NCBI GenBank assembly: GCA_036675345.1
Contig: JAKFFE010000036.1
Coordinates: 62,001-126,000, forward strand
DNA from: JALYOC01 sp036675345
GTDB lineage: Bacteria; Myxococcota; Myxococcia; Myxococcales; Myxococcaceae
Direction of reading: 5' to 3'
DNA length: 64,000 bases
Positions within the stretch are counted from its first letter, which is position 1. Every line of letters starts with the position of its first letter. Shown piece by piece: positions 34,745 to 43,621 of this stretch. The translations under genes were made by a program, and so were the position numbers. Under the pieces are notes generated by a model, which did not search any database, was not told the origin of the DNA, and worked only from the letters and a program-made list of their open reading frames with translations.

Positions 34745-36394
34745 TCAGACCTGGTAGCGGCGGGTCAGCTCGGAGAGCCGGCGGGAGAGGGTGGTGAGGC
34801 TGCCGGCGACCTGTTCGATGCCCCGGGTGCCGGTCAGCGTCTCGGACATCGATCCGGACAGCTGGGTGATCGCGGAGAGGATCTGCTCCACCCCCACCGT
34901 CTGATGCCGGGTGTTGCCCACGATCGCCCGGGCGGCGGCGGAGGAGTCCTTCACCACCTCGGTCAACCCCAGGATCGAGCTGCCCGCGCCGCGGGTCAGC
35001 GCCATGGTGGCCAGGGCGCGCTTGCTGCCCTCCTCGGTGGCGGCCACCGCGGCCCGGGTGCCCTTCTGGACCTCGGAGACGATCGCCCGCACCTGGGTGG
35101 CGGCCTGCTTGGACTGCTCGGCCAGGTTGCGCATCTCCAGCGCCACCACCCCGAACCCGCGGCCCTGCTCGCCCGCCTTGGCCGCCTCGATCGAGGCGTT
35201 GAGGGCCAGGATGTTGGACTGCTCGGCCAGGTCCTTGACCGTGGACATGATGTCCCCGATCTGCAGCGCCCGCTCCGAGAGGTCGGTGATGCTCAAGGCG
35301 ATCTCCCGGACCTGTTCGCCCAGCATCTCCATCGCCCGGACGCTCTCCTCCACCGCCCGCTGCCCGTCGCGAGACAGCTCCTCCGAGCGCTGGGTCATCT
35401 TGATCACCGAGTCTGCCTGTTCAATCGACTGGCGGCTGGTCTCGGCGATCTCGGTCACGGTGACCGAGGTCTCGGAGATGGCGGAGGACTGGCTGGAGGC
35501 CAGCGCCGACTGCTGGGTGGAGGTGGCCAGCACGGTGGCCGCCTCCCGGTCGATGTCCTGGGCCGCCGCCTGCAGATCCACCAGCAGGTGGCGCAGGGTG
35601 CCCACCATCTGGGTGAAGCTGTCCGCCACCGCGCCGATCTCATCGTTGCTCTGCACCGGGACCGCCTGGCGCAGATCCCCTTGGCCCACCCGCAGCGCCG
35701 CCGCGGCCAGCTTCTCCAGCGGGTTGGTGAGGATGCGGGTGATCAGCATCGTGGCCGCCACGCAGCCCAGCAGCACCAGCAGCGCCAGCCCGCCGGCGCT
35801 CCAGGCGATGTTGGAGAGGGTCTGCTGCAGCGGCCGGAGCCGGAAGCCCACCGCGGCCACCCCCACCGCCTGGGCGGGCGTCTGGCCGGGAGGGGCGGTG
35901 TTCCCCAGCAGGTTGAGCGGATCCAGATCCGCCTCCGCCCCCTGGTTGCGCTCGTTGACGCTGATCGGCGCGCTGAAGTCCAGGTAGTCCTCGTTGCCCA
36001 GGCGCAGCTCGCGCCGGGCGCTCTGGGCGGCGGGGGCGGCGATCCCCAGCTTGGGCAGGTCCTGGGCGCGGGCCTCGGCCAGCACCTCTCCCGACGGCCC
36101 GCGGATGATCACCCAGGCCACGTCCGGCACCTCCCGGACGGTGGCCTCGGCGGCGGCGGTCAGCCCCACCGTGTCCTTGGAGAAGGTCTCGAAGGCCACG
36201 TTGCTGGCCAGCTGGCGGGCCACCGCGTCGCCGCGCTTCTCCAGTTCGGTGCGGGCCAGCTCGCGCATCTGGACCGCCAGGCGGCCGCCCAGGATGGTGG
36301 CCACCAGGGCCGCGGCGGCCGCGGTCATCAGGGCGATCTTCCAGCGAAGTCCGGTGCGGATCAGCCGGCCGGGAGCAGGGGAGGAGGAGGACAT
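34745..36394 (-). CDS. Methyl-accepting chemotaxis protein
   Basis: A 549-residue transmembrane chemoreceptor; ATG 36394 is preceded by no strong Shine-Dalgarno but gives a proper N-terminus. The first membrane helix (about 20-42) is followed by an extracytoplasmic sensor domain of about 150 residues, a second helix (about 195-215, IAWSAGGLALLVLLGCVAAT), and HAMP. The signalling domain has its hairpin tip at EQSNILALNASIEAAKAGEQ. It is presumably read by the two CheW proteins and hybrid CheA of this operon. The adjacent ABC-type binding protein may present its ligand. Confidence 0.93.
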   Translation of the reverse strand: MSSSSPAPGRLIRTGLRWKIALMTAAAAALVATILGGRLAVQMRELARTELEKRGDAVARQLASNVAFETFSKDTVGLTAAAEATVREVPDVAWVIIRGPSGEVLAEARAQDLPKLGIAAPAAQSARRELRLGNEDYLDFSAPISVNERNQGAEADLDPLNLLGNTAPPGQTPAQAVGVAAVGFRLRPLQQTLSNIAWSAGGLALLVLLGCVAATMLITRILTNPLEKLAAAALRVGQGDLRQAVPVQSNDEIGAVADSFTQMVGTLRHLLVDLQAAAQDIDREAATVLATSTQQSALASSQSSAISETSVTVTEIAETSRQSIEQADSVIKMTQRSEELSRDGQRAVEESVRAMEMLGEQVREIALSITDLSERALQIGDIMSTVKDLAEQSNILALNASIEAAKAGEQGRGFGVVALEMRNLAEQSKQAATQVRAIVSEVQKGTRAAVAATEEGSKRALATMALTRGAGSSILGLTEVVKDSSAAARAIVGNTRHQTVGVEQILSAITQLSGSMSETLTGTRGIEQVAGSLTTLSRRLSELTRRYQV

Positions 36395-36398
36395 AGTT

Positions 36399-37289
36399 CT
36401 AGAACACCCGCCGGGCTTGTCCACGGACCGCGTCCGCCAGGGAGATCCCCAGCAGCTCGGCGGCCCGACCATTGAGGTACACCACTCCCGCCGGCAGCTC
36501 CTGCGTCTCCGCGGCGCTGGCGGCGATCACCCGCCGGGCGGCGCGCGCGGCGGCCTCGCCCAGCTGGGAGTATTCGGCCTCGAAGGCCACCAGCGCCCCC
36601 GCCTTGGCGATCCCCTGCGAGAACCCGATCAGCGGCAGCCGGTTGGAGAGCGAGGTCTCGACCAGGAACTTCACCGTGTCCACGCTGATCACCGTGGCAT
36701 CCGGCACCAGCCACAGCGCGTCCACCCGGCCCACCATCCCGCGCACCGCCGAGGCCACCTCTCCGCGCGAGGCGACCTGGGCCCGGACCAGCTTGAAGCC
36801 GGCCTCGCTGGCCGCGCGGCCGTAGGCGTCCACGATGGCGCTGGACTGCGCCGGGTCGAACACCACGCCCAGGGTCTGCGCCTTGGGCAGCAGCTGGCGC
36901 ACCGTCTTCAGCTGCGCCTGGGGGTCGGCGAACATCGGCAGCACCCGGGTGGCGGCGGCGGGTCCCAGCACAGCCGGGTTGGGGACCATGGTGTACAGGG
37001 TGGGGGCGGAGGGCTTGTGCCCCGCCACCAGCCGGGAGGCCTCGGGGCCAATCGCCAGCACCAGGGCCGCCGGTCGGTTCAGCTCCCGGATCGCCCGCTC
37101 GGCGCCGCCGGCCTCGGAGAGGCTGACCTGCCGCAGGGCGCGGCCGCTGGCCTTCTGGAACGAGGACTCCACCGTGCGGTAGGGGGCCAGGTCCGAGGTG
37201 CGGACCACCAGCACCTCATCGCCGGGTGCCGCTTTGGAGCTTTGCGGCAGCGCCGCCAGCCACACCATCAACATCAGCCCACGTCTCAA
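36399..37289 (-). CDS. ABC-type substrate-binding protein (TrpX/PF04392-like)
   Basis: A 296-residue exported binding protein. TTG 37289 is chosen because it overlaps the cheR stop by 4 nt (TTGA), has GGGAGGGG just upstream, and gives a signal peptide (LRRGLMLMVWLAALPQSSKA). The body matches the periplasmic-binding family of TrpX: YTMVPNPAVLGPAAATR, QTLGVVFDPAQSSAIVDAYG, VDALWLVPDATVISVDTVKF, PLIGFSQGIAKAGALVAF. No permease or ATPase genes accompany it. Its place between cheR and mcp suggests a sensory rather than transport role. Confidence 0.87.
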   Translation of the reverse strand: MRRGLMLMVWLAALPQSSKAAPGDEVLVVRTSDLAPYRTVESSFQKASGRALRQVSLSEAGGAERAIRELNRPAALVLAIGPEASRLVAGHKPSAPTLYTMVPNPAVLGPAAATRVLPMFADPQAQLKTVRQLLPKAQTLGVVFDPAQSSAIVDAYGRAASEAGFKLVRAQVASRGEVASAVRGMVGRVDALWLVPDATVISVDTVKFLVETSLSNRLPLIGFSQGIAKAGALVAFEAEYSQLGEAAARAARRVIAASAAETQELPAGVVYLNGRAAELLGISLADAVRGQARRVF

Positions 37290-38380
37290 GAACCCCTCCC
37301 GTCGCCGTCGGCCGCCCTGGCCGCCTGCAGCCTGCGCAGGGCGGAGGTCTTCAGCGCGTGCGCTGCCTCCAGTGAAGGTTGCAGATAGCCGGCCCGGCGG
37401 GCCGCCACCAGCGCGGTGGCGAAGTCTCCGCGCTGCTCCGCGGCCAGCGCGTCCTGCAGACACTGGGTGGCCTCCTCCGATTCGCTGCGCGGGCCGACAG
37501 CCTCCGGTGCCTCCGGCGCCCTGGCGGCGACCGGGGGGGCCAGCACCGGGCTCGGCGCCGGCCCCTGCGCCTGGGCCTGCGCCTGCGCCGCCGGGGCGAC
37601 CCCCCCGGCGGGAGGGGGACGGGCCAGCACGGTCACGTCGTGGTCCTCCACCGGCTGCAGCCCCAGCCCGGCGGACACGGTGAGCTCCGGGTAGCCCAGC
37701 ACCAGCAGTCCCTCTGGCCCCAGCGCCGCGGCCAGGGTGGCCAGCACCGCCCGGGCCCGATCCGGCTGGAAGTACAACAGGACGTTGCGGCAGAGGATCA
37801 CATCGAAGCCCTGGGCCGGCGCCTGGCCCAGCAGGTTGTGCTGCGCGAACAGCATCCGTCCCCGCAGCGGCTCCCGCAGTCGCTGCAAGGTCCCCTCCGG
37901 CTGGAAGTACCGGGCCTTCAGCTCCGCGGGGGTGGCCCGGAAGCTCCAGGCCCCGTAGGCGCCCTGCTGGGCGGTGGCGATGGCCTGGGCAGAGATGTCG
38001 GTGCCCAGCAGCTCCATCGCCTCCGCCGGCACCCCGTACTCCAACAGCGCGATCGCGAAGCTGCACACCTCTTCTCCGGTGGAGCAGCCGGCGGACCAGA
38101 TCCGCAGCGGCCGTCCGGGGTGGGCCCGGGGCGCGACCCGGTTGGCGGCCAGCTGCAGCTGACTGGGGTGCCGGAACAGGTAGGTCTCGCGGACCACCGC
38201 CTCCTCGATCAGCGCCTCCACCGCGGCCTCCTCCCCGCGCTCCACCGCGGCAGCGAACCCCGCGGCGCTCTCTCCCCGCCGGCGCCCCGCCTCCTCAGCC
38301 CAGCCGGCCAGGTGGTCCTGCACCCTCGCGGTCAGCGCGTGTCCCAGCCGCTGCACCAGCACCGCCTCCAGGGGATTCAT
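37286..38380 (-). CDS. cheR: CheR methyltransferase with C-terminal extension
   Basis: A 364-residue protein. The N-terminal helical CheR domain contains RETYLFRHPSQLQLA. The SAM-binding domain has LRIWSAGCSTGEEVCSFAIA, LGTDISAQAIATAQQGAY and FDVILCRNVLLYFQP. An Ala/Pro-rich linker (about 255-295) then leads to a TPR-like tail (QDALAAEQRGDFATALVAAR), as in FrzF-type methyltransferases. It methylates MCP glutamates. The start overlaps the upstream cheW stop by 4 nt and its stop overlaps the binding-protein start. Confidence 0.94.
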   Translation of the reverse strand: MNPLEAVLVQRLGHALTARVQDHLAGWAEEAGRRRGESAAGFAAAVERGEEAAVEALIEEAVVRETYLFRHPSQLQLAANRVAPRAHPGRPLRIWSAGCSTGEEVCSFAIALLEYGVPAEAMELLGTDISAQAIATAQQGAYGAWSFRATPAELKARYFQPEGTLQRLREPLRGRMLFAQHNLLGQAPAQGFDVILCRNVLLYFQPDRARAVLATLAAALGPEGLLVLGYPELTVSAGLGLQPVEDHDVTVLARPPPAGGVAPAAQAQAQAQGPAPSPVLAPPVAARAPEAPEAVGPRSESEEATQCLQDALAAEQRGDFATALVAARRAGYLQPSLEAAHALKTSALRRLQAARAADGDGRGS

Positions 38381-38946
38381 CCCAGGGCCTCCGTCATCCA
38401 GCCCCGCACCTGCGCCGCGGAGAGCACCGGCACCAGCGAGTCCCCCACCTGGCACAGGGCCTCCAGGTCTCCGGCGCCCCGCCAGCGCTCCCGCAGGGTC
38501 TCCGGCAGGGCCTGCTGCACCAGCCGCGGCCGGTCCACCAGCGAGTGCACCGCGTCCACCGCCAGCGCCACCGGGGGACCGCCCTCCAGCGCCAGGATCA
38601 ACCCCTCCACCGCCAGCGTCCGGCGGTGGCCGAAGCGCCGGGCCAGATCCACCAGGGTGGTGGGCGCGCCGCGGAACACGAACTGCCCACAGATCCACTC
38701 CGGAGCGCCCGGCACCGGGGTGACCGCCACCATCGGACAGACCCCCGACAGCGCGGTGGCCTCCAGCAGGAAACGCAGCTGGGCACACTCTCCCAGCACG
38801 TACATCCCGGGCAGCTCGCCGCCCGAGGAGGAGGCCACCCACTCCCGCCACAGCCGGTGTGCTTCGCGCTGGGCGGCGGCCAGGCGCTCGCCCAGTTTCC
38901 CGTCCCGCTCCAGCCTGGCTGGAAGTGTCCTTGTGCCAACAGTCAC
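38377..38946 (-). CDS. cheW: CheW-like adaptor, first gene of the chemosensory operon
   Basis: A 189-residue protein from GTG 38946. A short helical N-terminus precedes a CheW domain: MYVLGECAQLRFLLEATAL, VTPVPGAPEWICGQFVFRG, LALEGGPPVALAVDAVHSL. It heads the minus-strand operon (cheW, cheR, binding protein, mcp, cheW, cheA, cheB, TonB receptor) and is divergent from the Ser/Thr kinase gene, with 83 bp between starts where the operon promoter should lie. Confidence 0.85.
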   Translation of the reverse strand: MTVGTRTLPARLERDGKLGERLAAAQREAHRLWREWVASSSGGELPGMYVLGECAQLRFLLEATALSGVCPMVAVTPVPGAPEWICGQFVFRGAPTTLVDLARRFGHRRTLAVEGLILALEGGPPVALAVDAVHSLVDRPRLVQQALPETLRERWRGAGDLEALCQVGDSLVPVLSAAQVRGWMTEALG

Positions 38947-39029
38947 CTGGGGAGTCTGTGCGGGTGCCAGGGTCCTGGCAAGTGACCAAAAGGGAGGGCA
39001 AGCGGCTGAGGAGACCCCGAGGGTGCGAT

Positions 39030-41870
39030 ATGTTCTCCTCCATTCCTCCGGTGTCCGCCCACCTCGATCCCACCCAGCAGCTGCTCGCCGCGGAAGGTCA
39101 GCGGGACCCTCCCCTGGAGGAGCACCTGGCCGTGTGTGAGACCTGCCGCCAGCAGGTCCAGGAGTTGATCCGGCTCAACTCCGCCGCCGCCGCTCCCCTC
39201 CCGGAGGACTCGGGGGCCTGGGCGGCGGACCCGGGGCCCATCCCCTGGGCGGACGATCCGGACATGGCCCCGGCGGAGGAGGTGGCCGCCGCGCCGGTGC
39301 CCCGGGGCGGGATGGTGGGCCGCTACCAGCTGCTGGACGAGCTGGGCCAGGGCGGCATGGGGGTGGTGTACGCCGCCCACGACCAGGAGCTGGACCGCAA
39401 GGTGGCGGTGAAGCTGCTCAAGCCGGGCCGCGGTGGAGACGGGCACGCGCGGCTGCTGCGCGAGGCGCAGGCGATGGCCCGCATCTCCCACCCCAACGTG
39501 CTGCCGGTGTTCGACGTGGGGACCTTCGGCCGCCAGGTGTTCGTGGCGATGGAGTTCGTGGACGGCGGCACCCTGCGGGACTGGCTGAAGAAGAAGCCCT
39601 CCTGGCGCGAGGTGCTGGGGCGCTTCCTCTCCGCCGGCCGGGGGCTGGCCGCCGCGCACCAGGTGGGCCTGGTCCACCGGGACTTCAAGCCGGACAACGT
39701 GCTGGTGGGGAAGGACGGCCGGGTGTTCGTCACCGACTTCGGCCTTGCCCGGCTGGTCTCCGACACCCGCCCGGACGTCTCCGCCGAGCCCACCGAGGTC
39801 AGCCGCACCGGCACCGGGCTCTCCGCCCAGCTGACCCAGGCCGGGGTGGTGATGGGGACCCCGGCGTACATGGCGCCGGAGCAGCACCTGGGCCGGATGG
39901 CGGATGCCCGCAGCGACCAGTTCTCCTTCGCCGCCGCCCTCTACTGGGGGCTGTGGCGCAAGCGGCCCTTCGATCCCCAGCGGCTGGCCGCGGCGGCGGC
40001 GTTGTCCGACGAGGGCAGCGTGGTCACCCGCACCAGCGGGCTGCGTCGCCGGCCGCTCAACGAGGTGATCCAGCCGCCGCCCGCCGAACCCAAGGTCCCC
40101 ACCTGGCTCCGGGAGGCGGTGTTGCGGGCGCTGGCGCTCAACCCCGAGGATCGCTACCCGTCGATGGAGGCGCTGCTCTCCGAACTGGAGAAGCGGATCG
40201 CGGTCAACCGCCGCAGCACCTGGGCGGCGGCGGCGGCGGTGACCCTGCTGGCCGGCACCACCGGGGTGGTGGGCTACCGGCAGCTGGAGGCCCGGGCCCA
40301 GCTGTGCTCCGGAGGGCCGCAGCTGCTCAGCGACGCCTGGGACCCCGGGGTGAGGGAGGCGATGACCCAGGCCTTCGTGGGCACCGGGGTCCCGGACGCC
40401 GCCGAGCAGTCCACCCGCACCGCCGGGGTGCTGGACGCCTACCGCCAGCAGTGGTTGGGGATGCACCGGGAGGCCTGCGAGGCGACCCGGATCCGCGAGG
40501 AGCAGTCCGACCAGGTGCTGACCCTGCGGATGTCCTGTCTGGATCGCCGGCTCCAGGAGCTGCGCAGCCTCTCCGGGCTGCTGCGGGCGCCGGATCCCAA
40601 GCTGGTCCGCCAGGCGGTGGACGCGGCGCTGCAGCTGGCCCCGGTGCGCGGGTGCGCGGACATCAGCGCCCTGACCGGACGGGCGCCGCTGCCGGAGGAT
40701 CCGTCCTTGCGGGAGCAGATCTCCCAGGTGACCTCGGTGCTGGCGGAGGCCAACGCGCTGCGCTTCGCCGGGCGCTTCGCCGACTCGCTGGCGCGGATCG
40801 AACCCCAGGTGGAGGTGGCCCGGTCGCTGCGCTACCGGCCGCTGGAGGCGGAGGTGCTGTACACCCGCGGCTACGCGCTGGACCGGACCGGGAAGCGGGA
40901 GGCGGGCGAGGCGGCGCTGGTCTCGGCCTACTTCGCCGCGGACTCCGGCCGGGACGACGTGCTGCGGGCCCAGGCCGCCAGCCGGCTGCTGTTCACCGCC
41001 GGGCAGCAGTCACGGCTGGCGGACGCGCAGCGTTGGGAGGCGGCGGCCCGGGCGGCGCTGGAGCGCCTGGGCGGGAACCGCGAGCTGGAGGCAGACCTCC
41101 TGAGCATGGTGGGCAACCTCCAGATGACGGAGGGCAAGCTGGAGGAGGGGATGGCGTCCCTGCGCCAGGGGCTGGAGCTGATCACCGCCGAGCTGGGCAC
41201 CGAGTCCCCCAAGCGCGCCATCCACCTGGGGAACGTGGGCGGAGGGCTGGTGCAGCTGGGGAGGAACGCGGAGGCGATCCCGGTCCTCACCGAGGCGATC
41301 GGGATCATCGAACGGCTGCGCGGGAAGGACCACTCCACCCTGGCCGCGCCGCTCAACGGGTTGTCCGGAGCGCTGCTGGAGCTGCGGCGGTTCGATCAGT
41401 CCCACGCCGCGCTGGACCGGTCCTTGGCGATCGTCCGCAGCCGCTACGGACCGAAGCATCCCTGGGTGGGCGGGTCGCTGGATCGCAAGGCCACCATCTA
41501 CCAGGCGGAGGGAAAGTTGCAGGAGGCGCTGGAGACCTACCGGGCCGCGCTGGCCTCCAAGCGCCTGTCGCTGCCGCCCACCGATCCGGATCTCTCCTAC
41601 TCGCTGGATGGGATCGGCCAGTGTCTGCTGACCCTGGGGCGGCCCGGAGAGGCGCTGCCGGTGCTGGAGGAGGCGCTGTCCCTGCGGGGGAACGATCCGC
41701 TGGGGTTGGCCGATACCCGCTTCGCCCTGGCCCGGACCCTCTCCGCGCTGCGAAAGGATCCCCGGCGGGTGCTTCAGCTGACTGCCCAGGCGCGAGAGGA
41801 CTACCTGCGCGCCGCCCGCCCCACTCAGAGCGAAGCGGTGGAGCGGTGGTTGGCCACCGCCACCCGCTAA
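39030..41870 (+). CDS. Ser/Thr protein kinase with zinc-finger-like N-terminus and TPR C-terminus
   Basis: A 946-residue protein; ATG 39030 is the first start outside the divergent cheW gene. Residues 11-40 form an anti-sigma-like zinc finger (His32, Cys36, Cys39 in EHLAVCETCR). The Hanks kinase domain (about 98-385) has LGQGGMGVVYAAHD, Lys128 in VAVKLL, the catalytic loop VHRDFKPDN, and TDFGLARL. A membrane helix (about 395-415, AAAAVTLLAGTTGVVGY) is followed by about 500 residues of TPR-type repeats (LVQLGRNAEAIPVLTEAIGI). This is the standard layout of myxobacterial receptor kinases. Targets are unknown. Confidence 0.93.
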   Translation: MFSSIPPVSAHLDPTQQLLAAEGQRDPPLEEHLAVCETCRQQVQELIRLNSAAAAPLPEDSGAWAADPGPIPWADDPDMAPAEEVAAAPVPRGGMVGRYQLLDELGQGGMGVVYAAHDQELDRKVAVKLLKPGRGGDGHARLLREAQAMARISHPNVLPVFDVGTFGRQVFVAMEFVDGGTLRDWLKKKPSWREVLGRFLSAGRGLAAAHQVGLVHRDFKPDNVLVGKDGRVFVTDFGLARLVSDTRPDVSAEPTEVSRTGTGLSAQLTQAGVVMGTPAYMAPEQHLGRMADARSDQFSFAAALYWGLWRKRPFDPQRLAAAAALSDEGSVVTRTSGLRRRPLNEVIQPPPAEPKVPTWLREAVLRALALNPEDRYPSMEALLSELEKRIAVNRRSTWAAAAAVTLLAGTTGVVGYRQLEARAQLCSGGPQLLSDAWDPGVREAMTQAFVGTGVPDAAEQSTRTAGVLDAYRQQWLGMHREACEATRIREEQSDQVLTLRMSCLDRRLQELRSLSGLLRAPDPKLVRQAVDAALQLAPVRGCADISALTGRAPLPEDPSLREQISQVTSVLAEANALRFAGRFADSLARIEPQVEVARSLRYRPLEAEVLYTRGYALDRTGKREAGEAALVSAYFAADSGRDDVLRAQAASRLLFTAGQQSRLADAQRWEAAARAALERLGGNRELEADLLSMVGNLQMTEGKLEEGMASLRQGLELITAELGTESPKRAIHLGNVGGGLVQLGRNAEAIPVLTEAIGIIERLRGKDHSTLAAPLNGLSGALLELRRFDQSHAALDRSLAIVRSRYGPKHPWVGGSLDRKATIYQAEGKLQEALETYRAALASKRLSLPPTDPDLSYSLDGIGQCLLTLGRPGEALPVLEEALSLRGNDPLGLADTRFALARTLSALRKDPRRVLQLTAQAREDYLRAARPTQSEAVERWLATATR

Positions 41871-41872
41871 AG

Positions 41873-43462
41873 CTAGCCGCCGTCTTCGGGATCGCCGGCG
41901 AGGCCCTTGGAGCCGGTGCCCGGATCATCCCACGCCGCGTTGAAGCTGCCCGGCGGAGGGGTGCTGTGTTCGGCGTTGTAGACCACCGCCCCCACCCGCT
42001 CCATGAAGGCGTTGGCGCCCATCATCGTCGGCTTCCCGGTGCCGTCGTCCAGGACGTAGAGCTTGAACGGGCCCATCTCCACCACGTTGAGCACCCGCAC
42101 CCAGTGCCCCCCGGTGCCGTCCTCGTTGGCCATCCAGACCGTGGGCGGCTCGCCGGCCTCCACCTGCTCATCGATGGTCTTCTCGGCGACCTCCCTCAGC
42201 CGCTCCGCCTCCTCCGGGGTGGTCTCCTCCAGCTCATCGCCGGTGGGGACGGTGACCGTCTCGTAGTCGGTGACCGCGTCCGTGGAGCCGGCGCCGGAGG
42301 TGCGCTCCTGCATCTGGGCGACCTCGGAGGCGGTCATCCCGTCGAAGATGTCCAGCACCGCGCCGAGGAACCCCCCGCCGGCACGGCGGTTGCCCTGATC
42401 CACCGGGTTGGCGAAGGCCTCCACGAAGATCTGCTGGGTGAGGCTCAACCCATCGGTCCGATCGCTGGGGGGGCCCTGGAAGGTGAGGACCTCGGTCTGG
42501 CCGGAGGGAGTGCGGATCCGGGTCTGGCCGGTCTCCGCCAGCTCGGTCTGGGTCCGCGCGAAGGCGGCGGGATTGGAGTGGGCGAAGCTGGCCATCGCCT
42601 GCACCGGCCCGCAGTTGCGGTCCCCGGGAGGCTGTTCGCCCCGGGTGGTGTAGACGTCGCTGATGATCTGGTTCACCAGGTCATCGCGCGGCACCTGGCC
42701 CGGCTCCGGGGTCACCTCGCTGGGGTCGGCGGCGAACTCACCCACGTAGTCCAGCATCGACTTGTCGCCCCCGTCGGTCTGGCGCAGGGTGCCATCGAAC
42801 AGCAGGCTCTGCAGCTGCTGGGCCTCTTCGGTCCCGGCGCGGCCCTCCACCGCCAGGTACGCGCCCAGCTCGCCGTCCGCCAGCAGGCCATCCACCTCAT
42901 CCACGGCCTTGCCCGAAGGACGGGTGGCCGCCTCGGTGTGCAGCGCCACGTACTTCTCCTGCTCCTCGCGGGGCGCGGCCAGGTACTCGCCGGCCAGCCC
43001 CTCTTCCAGGGCATGGTCCATCGCCGCCTGGGTCTCCGGTTCGGCGGCCCGGTACTGGGTGTTGAACTGGGTCCGGTTCTCGGGGGGCAGCTGGTCGTAT
43101 TCGCGCCGCTGCTCGGGGGTCATCTCCCCGGTGACGTCCTGGTTCGCCGGATCCGCGGAGGGCTGGGTCTCCGTCGGCTTGCCGCTCTCCCGGACGGTGC
43201 CGGCCTCGACCGGAGGACGGGCCAGCAGCTCCAGCTCCCGGGCCGAGACGGTGGGCACGCTCTGGTCCAGGGGCTGCGCCGCGCCCGGCTGGCCCAGCTG
43301 CGCCGCCATCCGCAGACGGTCTCCGCCCTCGAAGGGGCGGTACTGGGTGGCGGGGGGCGCGGTCAGCACCGGCGCGGCCGCCGGAGCCACCGCCGCTGGG
43401 GCGGGCGTCGGCGTCACGGCGGGGGGATTCGGCTTGGGACTCTTGAGTGGATCGATGCCCAT
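41873..43462 (-). CDS. Hypothetical protein with putative papain-fold (C39-like) domain
   Basis: A 529-residue protein from ATG 43462 (GGAGGAG upstream). The first 100 residues are Pro/Ala/Thr-rich and disordered (PTPAPAAVAPAAAPVLTAPP). The middle is acidic and helical. A C-terminal domain has the spacing of a papain-like cysteine peptidase or transglutaminase: Cys in GDRNCGPVQAMASFA (about residue 282), His in GGHWVRVLNVV (about 452) and Asp in LYVLDDGTG (about 472). No signal peptide is present. It could be an exported effector or a peptide-processing enzyme; both are inference. It converges on the kinase gene with 2 bp between. Confidence 0.6.
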   Translation of the reverse strand: MGIDPLKSPKPNPPAVTPTPAPAAVAPAAAPVLTAPPATQYRPFEGGDRLRMAAQLGQPGAAQPLDQSVPTVSARELELLARPPVEAGTVRESGKPTETQPSADPANQDVTGEMTPEQRREYDQLPPENRTQFNTQYRAAEPETQAAMDHALEEGLAGEYLAAPREEQEKYVALHTEAATRPSGKAVDEVDGLLADGELGAYLAVEGRAGTEEAQQLQSLLFDGTLRQTDGGDKSMLDYVGEFAADPSEVTPEPGQVPRDDLVNQIISDVYTTRGEQPPGDRNCGPVQAMASFAHSNPAAFARTQTELAETGQTRIRTPSGQTEVLTFQGPPSDRTDGLSLTQQIFVEAFANPVDQGNRRAGGGFLGAVLDIFDGMTASEVAQMQERTSGAGSTDAVTDYETVTVPTGDELEETTPEEAERLREVAEKTIDEQVEAGEPPTVWMANEDGTGGHWVRVLNVVEMGPFKLYVLDDGTGKPTMMGANAFMERVGAVVYNAEHSTPPPGSFNAAWDDPGTGSKGLAGDPEDGG

Positions 43463-43621
43463 GGACTCCTCCAGACCCCAGGATTGTCGCCGGATCGGGG
43501 GGAAGGTTGCCGCGGCCTCTGGGCGCAAAACGTAAGCAAGATTTACCGCGCAGAGGTTAAGTGCTCGCAGTGACAGGAGAAGCAAAGAGAGCGGTGTCGC
43601 CCCGAAGAAACAACACGGCCG

